A DNA stretch of 64,000 nucleotides from assembly GCA_001600695.1 (NCBI GenBank), contig BCKQ01000006.1:376327-440326 (forward strand), in the 5' to 3' direction. Under the pieces are notes generated by a model. That model saw only the letters and a list, made by a program, of their open reading frames with translations. It ran no database searches and was not told the origin of the DNA. Below are positions 20,800 to 32,831 of the stretch, in pieces. Both the position numbers and the translations under genes were made by a program. Source of the stretch: Ascoidea asiatica. Its lineage: Eukaryota > Ascomycota > Saccharomycetes > Ascoideales > Ascoideaceae. Numbering within the stretch: the first letter of the stretch is position 1; each line of letters begins with the position of its first letter.

Positions 20800-22476
20800 T
20801 CAATTATTTTCAACTACAGACTGAGATTGATTTTGATTTATATCTTTATTGGAGTTAAGTTCAATTTGAGAATTGGTTTGAGATTGAGAATTGGATTGAG
20901 AATTGGATTGAGAATCAGAATCACTTTTTGATTGAGATTGTTTTAGAGTTGCACGTTCTAATTGTCTTGATCTATCAAAATATAAATTTGGATGACTTAT
21001 AATACTTTCTTCAAAAGTTTTTGAAATTAAATTTAATTGATCTTTATGAGTAATTTCAAAAATTTTGGTAATAGCTAAGATAAATTCATTTTTTGAACAA
21101 TGATCTAAAATTGAATTTAAATCATTTTTATCAATAATATTATATTCTTTTTTTAAAAATTCAATAATTGAATCATTTGATAAATCTCTTAAAATCATTC
21201 CATGATATTCACCTTTTTGTGGTCTTGGTTTTGATAAAATAATTTTATAATCCCATGGTTTATAATTAATTCTACTACCTTCTAAACCATAAGTATGTCT
21301 AATATTATATTTATAATTTTTATTAAAAGTTTCTATAGTCATTGAATTATTTGAAGTAAATGAATTTTGAAAAAATTTTATAGATTCTTCACATGATAAT
21401 CCAATACCTTTTAAAAATAAAAATAATTGTTGTCTTCCAGTATATTTTAAATGATGATTTTTAATTAAATTTATCATTAAATATTTCATTTCTGGTGGAA
21501 AATGTTTAATAATTTCATTTGAACAAACATTTTTACAATTTATTTCATTTTTATTATTATTATTTTTTAAATTATTTGAATCAAATTGATAATTTGATTC
21601 ATATTCATTTGATGAATAATTACTTGATAAATGATTTAAAATTAATAAAATTCTATCATCTTCATCTAATCTTGGTAAAATATGTAAAGTTTTAATTAAA
21701 TTTAAATTTAATTTTTTTTTAAATTCATTTGATAATATTGATAATTGTAATAATTGTGGTATATAAGCTTGACCATTTTTAATTAATATTGATCTTGTTG
21801 GTAATAAATCAATAATTTCTTCAAATGGTAATTTTATAAAATTTTCATTTTTAAAATAATTTTCAACTTGAATTGAATTAATTATTAAATCTTTATTTCT
21901 TTTAAGATAAAAATAAATTTCAGAATATGATGAATTAAATAAATCATTATATAATAAATTTTTTTCATTAATATTAACAAATTTTAAATTAAAATTTGAT
22001 AATTTAACAAAATTTAATTTTTCTTGTTTTGTTAACATATTATATCTAATTTTAAATAAAATTAATTCAGATTTTAAAAATCTTTCTCTTAATTCATTTG
22101 ATCTTGAAAATGCTAATCTTAAAATAAAATGAGAATATAAATCTTTTTTTTTATTAATATAAGAAATATTTGAAATTGAATCATTTAATGGTAATAATTT
22201 ATTTAATAAATTTTTTATAGAAATTTGAATTTGATTAATTGATTGATTTTTACTTAATAATAATTCAATCTCAATTAATAATTTTAATCTATCTAATGAC
22301 CATTGTTCAAATTCTTCTAATTTAATTTCATCTAATGGTGGATAATCATAAAATGTTAATTTTGGAAATTTATAATTTAATTCAACACTTTTATCTTTAT
22401 TTTTTAAATTTATTAATCCTAAAGTATTATCAAAATTTCTTCTACCAATTACTGTTCTTCTTGATTTTCTAAACAT
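20800..22476 (-). CDS. PRI2: DNA primase large subunit, lacking the usual Fe-S cysteines
   Basis: A 558-residue protein corresponding to Pri2 (528 residues in S. cerevisiae), the regulatory subunit that, with Pri1 and Pol alpha, makes RNA-DNA primers. The N-terminal helical half (about 40-260) is followed by the conserved C-terminal domain: HHLKYTGRQQLFLFLKGIG near 341-359, YNIRHTYGLEGSRINYKPWD near 390-409, SKPRPQKGEYHG near 415-426 and SHPNLYFDRSRQLE near 486-500. In eukaryotic primases four Cys bind a [4Fe-4S] cluster (C336, C417, C434, C474 in S. cerevisiae). At the collinear positions this protein has Glu329, Tyr410, Met427 and Ile469. Spacings of the first three match exactly (81 and 17), so the alignment is firm. 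The nucleic-acid-facing Tyr/Arg residues remain. The C-terminal tail is Ser/Gln-rich (near 510-545). It is an essential gene with an intact frame, so decay is unlikely. Confidence 0.92.
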   Translation of the reverse strand: MFRKSRRTVIGRRNFDNTLGLINLKNKDKSVELNYKFPKLTFYDYPPLDEIKLEEFEQWSLDRLKLLIEIELLLSKNQSINQIQISIKNLLNKLLPLNDSISNISYINKKKDLYSHFILRLAFSRSNELRERFLKSELILFKIRYNMLTKQEKLNFVKLSNFNLKFVNINEKNLLYNDLFNSSYSEIYFYLKRNKDLIINSIQVENYFKNENFIKLPFEEIIDLLPTRSILIKNGQAYIPQLLQLSILSNEFKKKLNLNLIKTLHILPRLDEDDRILLILNHLSSNYSSNEYESNYQFDSNNLKNNNNKNEINCKNVCSNEIIKHFPPEMKYLMINLIKNHHLKYTGRQQLFLFLKGIGLSCEESIKFFQNSFTSNNSMTIETFNKNYKYNIRHTYGLEGSRINYKPWDYKIILSKPRPQKGEYHGMILRDLSNDSIIEFLKKEYNIIDKNDLNSILDHCSKNEFILAITKIFEITHKDQLNLISKTFEESIISHPNLYFDRSRQLERATLKQSQSKSDSDSQSNSQSNSQSQTNSQIELNSNKDINQNQSQSVVENN

Positions 22477-23536
22477 TTTTAAATTATTTATTTATTTATT
22501 ATTGACTAATGATGATTTATAATATTAGAATATTATAAAAACTAATAAAATGAATTGAATTATTAATGATAAATAGATTTTATAAATAAAAGATACAAAA
22601 TATCATAATTTATTTAATATATTCAATATTTCGCGTTTTTGAAAAATAATAAAAAACTTAATTTTTACGCGTCTGAATCAAAAAAGAAACCAAGACTGTG
22701 GATCAGGTAAGTAGCTGTACTAGTAGGTATCTTCACATCAAATAGCGTTAGACTACATGTAATTGCATCAAAAATAATTTCCAGAGTGACGGGTCTGATA
22801 TGTCACCTGATCACACTTACACCAGGTTTTTGTAACTCCTAGTCACGTCTATCTATGAGACCATTTCCACGGATTTTCTTCCTTTCGTCGTTTAGCTCTG
22901 TTTACGTTTCCCGATTGGGGCAAATGTCAACAGTTCTGTCTCGAACAGCCCAGGATTTCTCAAGAGATTTGATCTGAAACCAGAAAATGAATTGAGCTGC
23001 ACTGAAATCGAAGGAAACAAAATCTGTAAATGCATAGAAAATAAATAATAAATAATAAATAATAAATAAATAATAAATAATAAGTGAAAAGAATAACGAT
23101 AATGAACGAAATAAATAAATCTTTTCACTTTTGAATTGCCCAATATAATAAAATTTCTCGATACAGAATATTCATTTTACATACTCAGAATCTGAATGAG
23201 GATAGAAATAAAGTAAATATACTACTGTATTTATTTATATCTGCTATGGCTAAATCATTTCTACAATTTATATCATCATTTATCATTTATCACTTATCAC
23301 TTAGATTTATTTCCTGTTGAATTTAAACCCTGAAAGGATTTCATTTTCTTTTCTTCTCCTCTTTTAAATTTTACTTCTTTCTTTTCATTCATTTTATCAA
23401 TTGATACTTTTGTGGATTACATTTTTGAGATTGAATAATTGAATAATTGAATCATATATTTATCACACAACAATCACAAATAATCAATCAGTCAATTCTT
23501 TATACTATAAATTACAACCATTTCCTCAATCACCAC

Positions 23537-23567
<31 letters not shown>

Positions 23568-23608
23568 CTCACCTAGTTATTGATCAATAGATTAATAACT
23601 TATAAAAA
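22477..23608. promoter_or_regulatory. Divergent intergenic region between PRI2 and the Ser/Asn-rich membrane protein gene
   Basis: About 1.1 kb holding the PRI2 MCB elements, then a GC-richer block at 22680-23010. The block includes GTCACG and TGATATGTCACCTGATCA words. AATAAATA repeats follow at 23040-23080, and (CAAT)n at 23541-23566 just before the next gene. No coding region is supported. Confidence 0.5.
22629..22672. promoter_or_regulatory. MCB-like cell-cycle elements upstream of PRI2
   Basis: ACGCGT, the MluI cell-cycle box bound by MBF (Mbp1-Swi6), lies at 22667-22672, about 190 bp upstream of the PRI2 ATG. A second CGCG core (TTTCGCGTTT) sits at 22629-22638. PRI2 and other replication genes are classic MBF targets in S. 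cerevisiae. The motif and its distance are seen; use by MBF is inferred. Confidence 0.55.
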
Positions 23609-24972
23609 ATGTCATTTTCTTCAAAAATAGATCAATTTCAAAATCCAAAGAAATTATCTTGGCTTTCAGAAAGAGATAATTTAAATAAAAATAATAATAG
23701 TATTTATTCTTCAGATACAATATCAAATTTAGATTTAAATAAAGATGAATTATTACCATGTGCAGCTCAATTATCTTTTACAAAATTAAAATCAAAATCA
23801 AATTCTAATCCATTATCATCATCATCATCATCATCACCATCATCATCAATTAAAAGAAATTCAAATTATTCAATATCTTCATCTTCTGAAACTATTTCTT
23901 CAAATTCTTTAAATTCAAGACCAAATTCATTAACTTCTTCTTTTTCTTCTGTTGAATTTAATAACAGCGCTAAATATTCAAAATCTTCTCAATCTTCTCA
24001 ATCTTCTCAATCTTCTTCAAAATATCCCCCTCCAACTTTAATTGATATAAATGATAGTGATAGTGATAGTGATATTGATAATGATAATGATAATGAGGTA
24101 TTTAAAATATCTCCAAATAATATAATTCAAAGAAAAAATAATTCAAATAATATTATTAACTCAAATATAAATGAAAATAATTCATTTGATTTAAATTCAG
24201 AATTAAATTTAAATTCAAATTCCATATATTTAATATCAACAAATTCAATTAAAAATTTTTTAAATTTTTTAAATTTTAAAAAATTTTTTTCAATATTATC
24301 TTTTTTAAATATATTATTAATAAATTTTTTTAAAAAAAATAAAAATTCAAATTTTATTTCAACTAATAATAATAATAAATTACATTTACAAAGTTTCTTA
24401 ATTGGAATTTTTATTTCTTCATTAGCTTCATTTTTAAAACCATTAATTTTATATTATTTAAAATTATGGTTAAATTTATTTTTCAAAATTCTTTTTCATA
24501 TCTCAACAGTTTCTTTAATAATTTTCTTAATTTATTTATTTTTTAAATTTTATTTAATTCCTTCAAATAATAATAATAATAATAATAATAATAATCATAA
24601 TTCAAATAATAAAAATATTAATTTAAATAAAAAAATTACTTATTATGATAGTTTAATTCATTCAAAATCTGATTCAAATAATAATTTAAATATAAATTCA
24701 AATCAATTTCAAAAATTTTCTTCAATGAAAATTGATTCAATTAAAGATAATAAAACTAATAAAATTAAAAATATTTTAAAATCAAATTCATCCTCATCCA
24801 CATCCACATCCACATCTTCAAATTCAAATTCAACAAAAATCTCAAATTTAGATTATACAAAATCTGGATTTTTTGATGATAATTTAAAATCAAAATTTAT
24901 TCAACAAGTTAGAAAAAATGAACAACTTAAAAAATTAGATCAAATTAAAAATTATAAAAGTAATAATAAAAG

Positions 24973-25003
<31 letters not shown>

Positions 25004-25855
25004 ATACAAAATATAAAAGAAAAATATAATTATAAAGATAAATTAAATGATATTGATAAAGAAAAAGATAATTATAAAGATAAAGATAGAAATGAAAGAT
25101 TAACTCATCAACAAAAAGAATATTTAAAATATCAATCTATTAATCCATTAATTCAAAGATCTAATGAAATTGAAAATGAATATAATTATGAAAAAAAATC
25201 TCCAAAGTTATCTCCTAAATTATCTCCAAAAATTTCTTCAAATTCTTCATCTTCAAGACATCAATCATTAACAAATTTTAATCCAATTTCAAAAAGTAGA
25301 AGTCCATCTCCTGAATTAAGAAAAGTTAGAATTAGTTCAAAACCAACTAGGAAACAGATACCACAATCTCCTGCAAATTCTTTAGTATCAACTTCTTCTT
25401 TTAATCCCTATGAGAATAATAAAATAGTAATACAACAACAACAGCAGCATATGAGAATGCCTATACCTATAGGAAATGAATATAATAATTTCAATCAATA
25501 TAAGCAACCAAATCCAATTAATCAAATAAATCAAATAAATCAAATGACTTCAAGAAGAGAAAGATCTCCATCTCCAGTAAATGGGTATAAAAATCAACAT
25601 AATTCACCACATTCTAGTCATTCAAATCTTTCCACTCATTCAAATAATTCTCCAAAACATAAAACAATATCAAGAGATCATTATAATAGCCCGATTTTAG
25701 GTCCAAGACCATTATCATCTTTAAATAATAGAAATGACCCTTCTTTTACAACAAAAACAAGACAGATTGGCATAATGGATATAGATGCATTTAATTCAGA
25801 TGATATATTAAATCAAAGAATTAAAAATATAAATAAAAATACTTTCAATGAATTC

Positions 25856-25899
<44 letters not shown>

Positions 25900-26008
25900 T
25901 GATACTGATCAAATTTCAATTGCTCCAACAATGATGAGCCAGGAAACAAAGTTCTCAGTCCTCAATACTCGACAGAATTATAAAAACTTTGTAAGAAGAA
26001 GTAAATAA
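23609..26008 (+). CDS. Unrecognised Ser/Asn-rich protein with two or more membrane segments
   Basis: A 799-residue protein that I do not recognise. Residues 1-200 are Ser-rich, with serine homopolymers and an acidic DSDSDSDIDND stretch near 150. Hydrophobic segments occupy about 210-240, 262-290 and 293-320, the last reading TVSLIIFLIYLFFKF. The rest is basic and low in complexity, with Asn runs (near 325, 453 and 750), Lys-Asp repeats near 470-500 and many Ser-Pro pairs between 530 and 700 that could be kinase sites. The closing 45 residues (TDQISIAPTMMSQETKFSVL onward) are less repetitive and end in Arg-Arg-Ser-Lys. That layout is compatible with an ER or nuclear-envelope protein with a large soluble tail, but no function is claimed. 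Confidence 0.75.
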
Positions 26009-26218
26009 ATTTAAACTTCTTTTATCAAATAATCACTTATAGAATTTTATATATCTAATAAATGTCATGATGTAATGCTAGTTTTTTTTATCAAAATTAA
26101 CTTTTATTCTACTCGTAAGCTCTTTTTAACTTGAACATATTAAATTTGAGAAATTATTTAGTAATATAAAATTTACAACTTTTAATTCACTTTATATACG
26201 AAAATTGTGATAGTTAGT
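26009..26218. other. Short convergent intergenic region
   Basis: Only 210 bp separate the stop codons of the Ser/Asn-rich membrane protein gene and SNF2. The sequence is AT-rich, suited to two facing 3' ends, and shows nothing else. Confidence 0.6.
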
Positions 26219-29200
26219 CTATAAATCTGAGTGTTCCATAGCCTCTTTCATCATAAGTTCTTTTTCGTCAACTGCAACTTTCTCAAGCGTAATAGCATCG
26301 TTATAAACAGCTGATCCTTCTTGATTATAAGTTTTAGCATTAGAACACATTAGCTTTATATCCACTATGATATCAGATAATCGGTAGTATTGAAAACCAG
26401 AAATTCTAATTTTGATTTCTTTCAATGATATTGGATTTTTGATAACAAGGTAATAATTAGGATAAATTCGTTTGGCAGGCTTTTCTTTGAATAACTCAGT
26501 TAAATCTCTTCCATCAGCATCTCGTAAATTTTCAACCTTAGAATATATCCTTCTCAACTGTTTCTGTAATTTAACTCTTTCCTCAGGAATCAAATCAATT
26601 ACTTCAGGCATTGGTATTTTACCCGAAACACTTGAACTTCCACGACCTCTTCCTCGCCCACGACCTCTACCACGACCTCTACCAACTCCTCTTCCAGAGC
26701 CTCTTCCACGACCTCTACCTCTACCTCTTCCTCTGGTTGGTTGCACTGGAATTTCCATCTTTAGACGTTTTTCATCTTGCTCAATTTCGCTATCAACACT
26801 GTTTTGTATTTTTCGTTTCCTTAAACCGTCCAAAAAGGTTTCATCTTTTTCAGTTGATAATTCACCGTTTGCACTTAATTTTGCAGCTTCTGCTGCCTTT
26901 GCGGCAGCAATTGCTTCGAGAAGTTTTTTAGGTTTTCTTCCTCTTTTCTTGGGAATTTTGATTGCAACAGCAGGAGTCTCAATTTTCGTAAAAGCAGTAG
27001 GTTCAGAAGCAGTTACAGTATTAACAATTGGGGTAGAAACTATATCAAGTGGTTCTTTTTGTTCAACAACTTCTTCCAATTTGGGAATTGGAACAACTTC
27101 ATTAATTGGTGGTTCAAGGTCAAGATCTGGTTCAGAAACATCTTCATCTATCTCATCAGGTTCAAAAACTTCATCTGGAACAACTTCTTCTGGTAAATCT
27201 TTAAGTGTTGGATCCTCATTAAGTAAGTCATTTGCTTTCATCCATTCAATTTCAGATTCATCTTTATAAGATATTTTATTTTTTATTCTTTTTCCTTCCA
27301 CAACTTCAACTTTCTTCTTTGCAGGAATTTCTTCCGAATAAAAAGCAGGAAGTTCTTTTTCTTCGTATAATCTTGGAAGATTTCCATTTTTTTCTGCCCA
27401 TAGTTTTTTCCTTTCTTTATCCATTTCGGCAAACATAATTTTTTCATCTTCTGATCTTGCTAATATAGTATTTAATTCCTCTTCAGTTAATTCTTCATTT
27501 TCTTCGGAGCCTTTCTTTCCTTCTTCAGATTCCAATAACTGTCTTAATAATGCTTCTTGTTCTTCAGCAGTTGATTTGTTATCAAATTTACCTGCTTGAA
27601 TAACTTTTCCATCAATATCAAGTTTTTGATGTGCTCTTTCCAAAATAGCTTCTTCTACAGAATCTTCTGTTATTAATCTTAGAATTCTAACTTCATTTTT
27701 CTGACCAATTCTATGAGCTCTATCTTGTGCTTGTAAATCTTGATGAGGATTCCAATCAGTATCAAAAATAATAACAGTATCTGCAGTTTGTAAATTTAAA
27801 CCAAGACCACCAGCTCTTGTAGACAATAAAAAGCAAAAAATATCTGAGTTAGGTGCATTAAATTCTTTTAACATATCTTGTCTTTCATCAGATTTCGTTG
27901 AACCATCTAATCTTAAATGTTTAATTCCACGATAATCTAAATAATCAACCATAATATCAATAACTTGTGTCATTTGAAAAAACATTAAAACACGATGATT
28001 TGATTTATGAAATTTAGGTAATACTCTATCTAATAATTCAAATTTTCCAGATACTCTCCAAATATAATCATCTAAATTTCTAACTGGATTTATTATATCT
28101 TCAATATCAGAATAAACAAAAGGATGATTACAAATTTTTCTTAATTGCATAATTGGATTATTTAAACCTCTTAAAGGTACAATTTCTTGAATTTTTTCAT
28201 CATAAACAAATAAAGAATGATGTTTTAACATTTGATGATAAAGTTTACTTTGAATTGCACTCATTTTACATTTTACAACTTTTTCAATTTTATTTGGTAA
28301 ATCTTTTTCAACATCTTTTTTTAATCTTCTTAATAAAAATGGTCTTAAAACTTTATGTAATCTTCTAATAATTAATAAAGTTTCTTCTTCAGATAATTCT
28401 AATTTATCATTACCACCAGCATTTGCAAAAGGAGTATTAAACCATTCATCAAAAGATTTTTCAGAATTAAAAACTTTTGGTAAAACAAAATTTAATAAAG
28501 CCCATAATTCAGGTAAATTATTTTGTAAAGGAGTACCAGTTAAAATTAATCTATATTCAGTTCTATAATAATTAGCTAAAGTAAAAGATAATTTACTTTG
28601 AGAATTTTTTAATCTATGACCTTCATCAATAATCATATGAACCCAATTAATTTTACCTAATAAATGTCTATCTTTAATAATATATTCAAAAGTTGTTAAT
28701 AAAACTTGAAAATCTCTTCTTTTTATCATATCATGCATTTTTTTTCTTTGTGGTGGAGTACCTTTATAAGTAATTTTTTTTAAACTTGGAGCCCATTTAT
28801 CAAATTCTAAATTCCAATTTGTTAAAGTTGATAATGGTACAATAATTAAAAATGGACCAGGCAGTCTTTTAACTTCAACTAAATGTGTAACTAAAGAAAT
28901 TGTTTGAATAGTTTTACCTAAACCCATTTCATCAGCAAGAATACCATTTAAATGATTATTAAATAAAGATACCATCCATTGTAAACCTTTAATTTGATAT
29001 TCTTTTAAAGTACCACCAACTAAAATTGAAGGTTGTTTTTTAACAACTTCTTTAATTCTATGAGCAACATTAAAATAATCTAATTCACCAGGATCTAAAT
29101 CATTATTAGAACTATTTGAACCCATTGAAGAAGAAATACTATCATTATCATTAGTTGAATGACCAGCTTTTATTGATCTTTCTTGAGTTTCTTGTTGTTG

Positions 29201-31392
29201 AGATTTAACAGCATTTGTTAAAGAAGCTAAAAAAGAATTAGTTTGTCTTAATAAATGAGTAATTCTTGTATCTTTAGTTTGAGCTAATAATTTTATATAA
29301 GCTTCTTCATCATTTCTTTGTAAAGCATCAAGTCTTTGTTTTGCATTTTTTTCAATTCTTTTTATAGTTTCTTTTTCATACCAATTATGAAAATTATTAA
29401 ATTTTAATTTTAATTTTTTTATTGAATTTTTTTTTTTAATAAATTTTTTTTCAATTAAATTATTAATTTTATTCATTTTTAAATTAATTTTAATTAAATT
29501 AAATGAATTTAATTGATTTTTAAAATTTTTTTGATTAATTTTATATAAATTTTGAGTTTTTAAAGAATCATTAATTAAAATTTTTTTTGATTTTGCTAAA
29601 AAATTTGGATGAGTATTTGTTAATAATGAATTTTTATACCAATTAAAAGATAAGATTTTACCTCTTAAATTTTTTTGAAAATTTAATAAATTTAAAGATA
29701 ATAAATCAATTTCATTATCAATATTATTATCAATATTATTATCAAAAATTTCATCATTTTTTTTTTTTAAATAATCAATTGAATTATTAATATTAAAATA
29801 AATTAAAGATTGATAAATTGAATTTGAATCTTTAATATTTAAGAAATTATAAGAATCTGGATTTATTGAAGGTATAAATAATTTTAAATTTTGATCATGT
29901 AAAATTGAATTATATGGAACTTTATTATTATTATTATTATTATTATAGATTAAAGAATTTGGTAAATTAAAAGAATCTACAATATAATTTGGATTATTTG
30001 TTGATTTTAATTTTGAAGAATTATATTTTAATTTTAATTTATTTAAATTTATTGGAGGTTGTGGTGGATCTAAAACTAAAGGTGGATTTCTAATTATATT
30101 TTTTGGAGTTAATTGTTGTGATTGATTAATTATTGGTTTTTGAATTTGGTTAGGTATGTTATTTGGAATATTATTTTGTATGTTATTTTGTAATTGATTA
30201 GTTATTTGATTTGATCTATTAACAGATTTTATTGGAGGAATTAAAGGAATATTTGATTGTCTATTTATTAAAGGTTTATTATTAGGGTTATTGTTATTAT
30301 TGATGTTATTATTATTATTAATTGGTAAATTATTATTAATTGAAGAAAGATTAATATTTTGAGATTTTATAAAAGAATAATGAGAATTTATAATTTTTTG
30401 AATTTCTTGATATGGTAATTGATTTTTAGATAAAGATTTAAAAGCAGATAATTGAGCATTTAATATATACATTTGAGATTGAGAAAAGATTGAATTTGAA
30501 TTTGAATTGTTATTATTATTATTATTATTGTTGTTGGCGGTTAAATTATTAATATTATTAATATTTAAAATATTTGGAGAATTTGAAGATCTTGGAGAAA
30601 TTATTGGAATTGGAGAATTATTTAAATGATTTATTTGATTATTCAATGATATATTATTATTATTAGCATTATTAGCATTATTAGCATTATTAGCATTATT
30701 AGCATTGTTATTGTTGTTATTATTAGTTATAGCGCTATTAGAATTATTATTATTATTATTATTATTAATATTAATATTATTTGAATTAATCTTTTTAATA
30801 TCATTATTATTTGATATATTATTATTGGATATATTATTAATATTATTAATATTATTTATATTATTATTAGGATTTTGAAATTGACGTTGTTGTAATAATT
30901 GTAATTGTAATTGTCTTTCTTTTTTTTTATTTGTTACAATTCTTAAATAATTTGATAATTGTATATATTCAGGATTTGAATCTGAATTTATACCATTTTC
31001 AGTTTTTAATTGTTTCCATCTCTAATGAATTAAGTTGTAAATAGTATATAAAATAATATAATAAATTTAATAATTTATAATAATTTATAATATAATATAA
31101 TATAATATAATAGAGTAAAGTATAATATAGTATATAATAATATAATTAAATAAAGTATAAGATATTGATATTATATTATATTATGTTATATTATAAGTTT
31201 ATTATGAATATATTATAATTATTATATTAAATTATAATTTTATAATTTGAATAATAAAAAATAGTTAGTAAAAACGCGTATAAGAAAGATAATAAATATA
31301 CAAATAAATAAATAAATAAAAATAAAAAGAAGTTGATGCATACATACCCTAAAATTATTCTGAATTTCTTCTTCTGAGTAAGTATAACTCAT
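26219..31392 (-). CDS. SNF2: SWI/SNF chromatin-remodelling ATPase Snf2 (two exons)
   Basis: Catalytic subunit of SWI/SNF. Exon 2 (26219-31021) stays open well upstream of the first internal ATG at 30646. Joined to a 15-codon exon 1 (31348-31392) it gives about 1615 residues. The resulting N-terminus ([10 protein letters not shown], then [20 protein letters not shown]) matches the start of S. cerevisiae Snf2, which settles Snf2 over Sth1. Order: Asn-rich linker with AAN repeats (about 85-135); QLQ-like segment near 195; HSA region ending near 615; helicase with DEMGLGKT near 715 and DEGH near 815; SnAC-like acidic region near 1190; AT-hook (KRGRKPKK) near 1370; Arg-Gly repeats at about 1440-1475 as in Snf2; bromodomain about 1510-1605. 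The catalytic motifs are complete. Synonymous codons are more varied in the last third of the gene than in the first two thirds. Confidence 0.93.
31022..31347 (-). other. SNF2: Spliceosomal intron in SNF2
   Basis: 326 bp. On the minus strand it starts GTATGT (complement of 31342-31347), has the exact branch motif TACTAAC (complement of 31264-31270) and ends ATTAG (TAG at 31022-31024). The phase is 0 on both sides. The branch motif is only about 78 nt from the 5' site and about 240 nt from the 3' site. Between them there is no G on the coding strand, so no AG can intervene. That supports scanning to the first AG. Confidence 0.88.
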
Positions 31393-32831
31393 TATTAATC
31401 TTTGAATTTAAAAAGAATGAAAGTGAAAGTGAATATGAATGAAGAGAGATAGATATGAATATATGATTGAAATTAAGTGAAATAAAATGAGGAATAAAAA
31501 AAGGATAATAAAATAGGAATGAAAATAGAAATGGAAATAGAAATAGAAATAGAATTAGATTTAGAATGGAATAGAATAGAATGGATTTAGATTATTTTAG
31601 ATTTAGAATGAGAATATGAAGAATAAAAGAGTATAAGCAGTATTAATATTGTTAATATTGTTAATATTGTTATTAATGATAATATTAATATATCAAACCA
31701 AGCGATGGTTTTTCTTGTTCCAAACTGTTGTATTTTTGTTTTTCGTTCGGGATTCCGGTCAGAGAAAACAAATGTCACATGACAACACAAACTCAGTTGA
31801 TATTGAAATATTGAAATATTTTTATTTTTGAAAGAGAATATCCACAGAATTGGTCTCTATTCATTACATATAATTAAATTTTATATACCTTTAAAATATA
31901 CATACCTATTTAGTATATTGAGTATATTTACTTATTGAATTATTAATTATTAATTATTAAACAATATTTATTTTAATTTCACTATTAATATTTAAAAATA
32001 TTGAATATAACTAATTAACTATTAACAATTGGATAGATAGATATATTTTGAAAAGAAAAAAAAGAAAAAAGAAAAAAAAAAGGAAAAAAAAAAAGTTCAT
32101 TTTACTATATTTTATAATTTATAATTTATAATTTTTTTTTTTTTTATCATTTTATGTAATATAATTAAGTATTGAATATGGCAACATTTTTAAAGAAAAA
32201 AGAATAAAAGAATAAAAGAATAAAAGAATAAAAGAAAAAAGGAATAAAAAAAAATAATAATTTAAAGATAAAAATTTTTTAGTTTTAAGATAAATAGGAG
32301 TTAATTATAAAAAAAAGAGAAAGAATTTGAAATAAATTTTGAAATAAAATTAAAATTGAGATTAAAATTAAATAAAAAGAGAGGAGTGATAAATAAATAA
32401 TTAAATAAGTAAATAAATAAATAAATAAATAAACTAAATTGACTTTTTTTGACTTTTCTTTTTCAACGATATACGTACGTAAGTAAAATAATAAAAATAA
32501 TAATAATAATCTAAATATAAAAAAAAAACTTAATTGAATATTCAAGTTGAAAAAAAAAAAAANAAAANAAAAATTAAAAAAAAAAAGTTAATTAAATAAA
32601 AAACTTATTGAAATAAAAATGAAAATTAAACACACGAATGATAAAGAATGAAATAATGAAATAATGAAAGTATGAAATAATGATTTTATGAAATTAAATG
32701 AAATTTAATAAAAATTGAAAATTATGATTAAATTAATCAATATTAAGTAATGTATGATGAATATTATGCTACTAATTGAAATATGATTGAAATGTATCAT
32801 TATCATTATCATTTAATCTTTTTTGACTTTA
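31393..32831. other. Long AT-rich intergenic region upstream of SNF2
   Basis: About 1.44 kb. It holds GAAAT(A) repeats at 31500-31560, ATTGTTA repeats at 31640-31675, a GTCACATGAC palindrome at 31773-31782, AATAAAAG repeats near 32195-32240, and A-rich tracts with N bases at 32563 and 32568. SNF2 promoter elements should lie at its left side and the SRO9-like 3' end at its right. No gene is supported. Confidence 0.5.

Noticed and set aside
26472-27269. A 265-codon open frame on the plus strand antisense to SNF2
   Set aside because: It mirrors the Arg-Gly and Glu/Pro-rich coding of SNF2, giving Pro-Arg and Ser-rich sequence without family signal. The minus-strand gene is certain.
31773-31782. 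GTCACATGAC as CDEI of a point centromere
   Set aside because: No CDEIII (CCGAA core in its usual context) lies at the expected 80-170 bp on either side.
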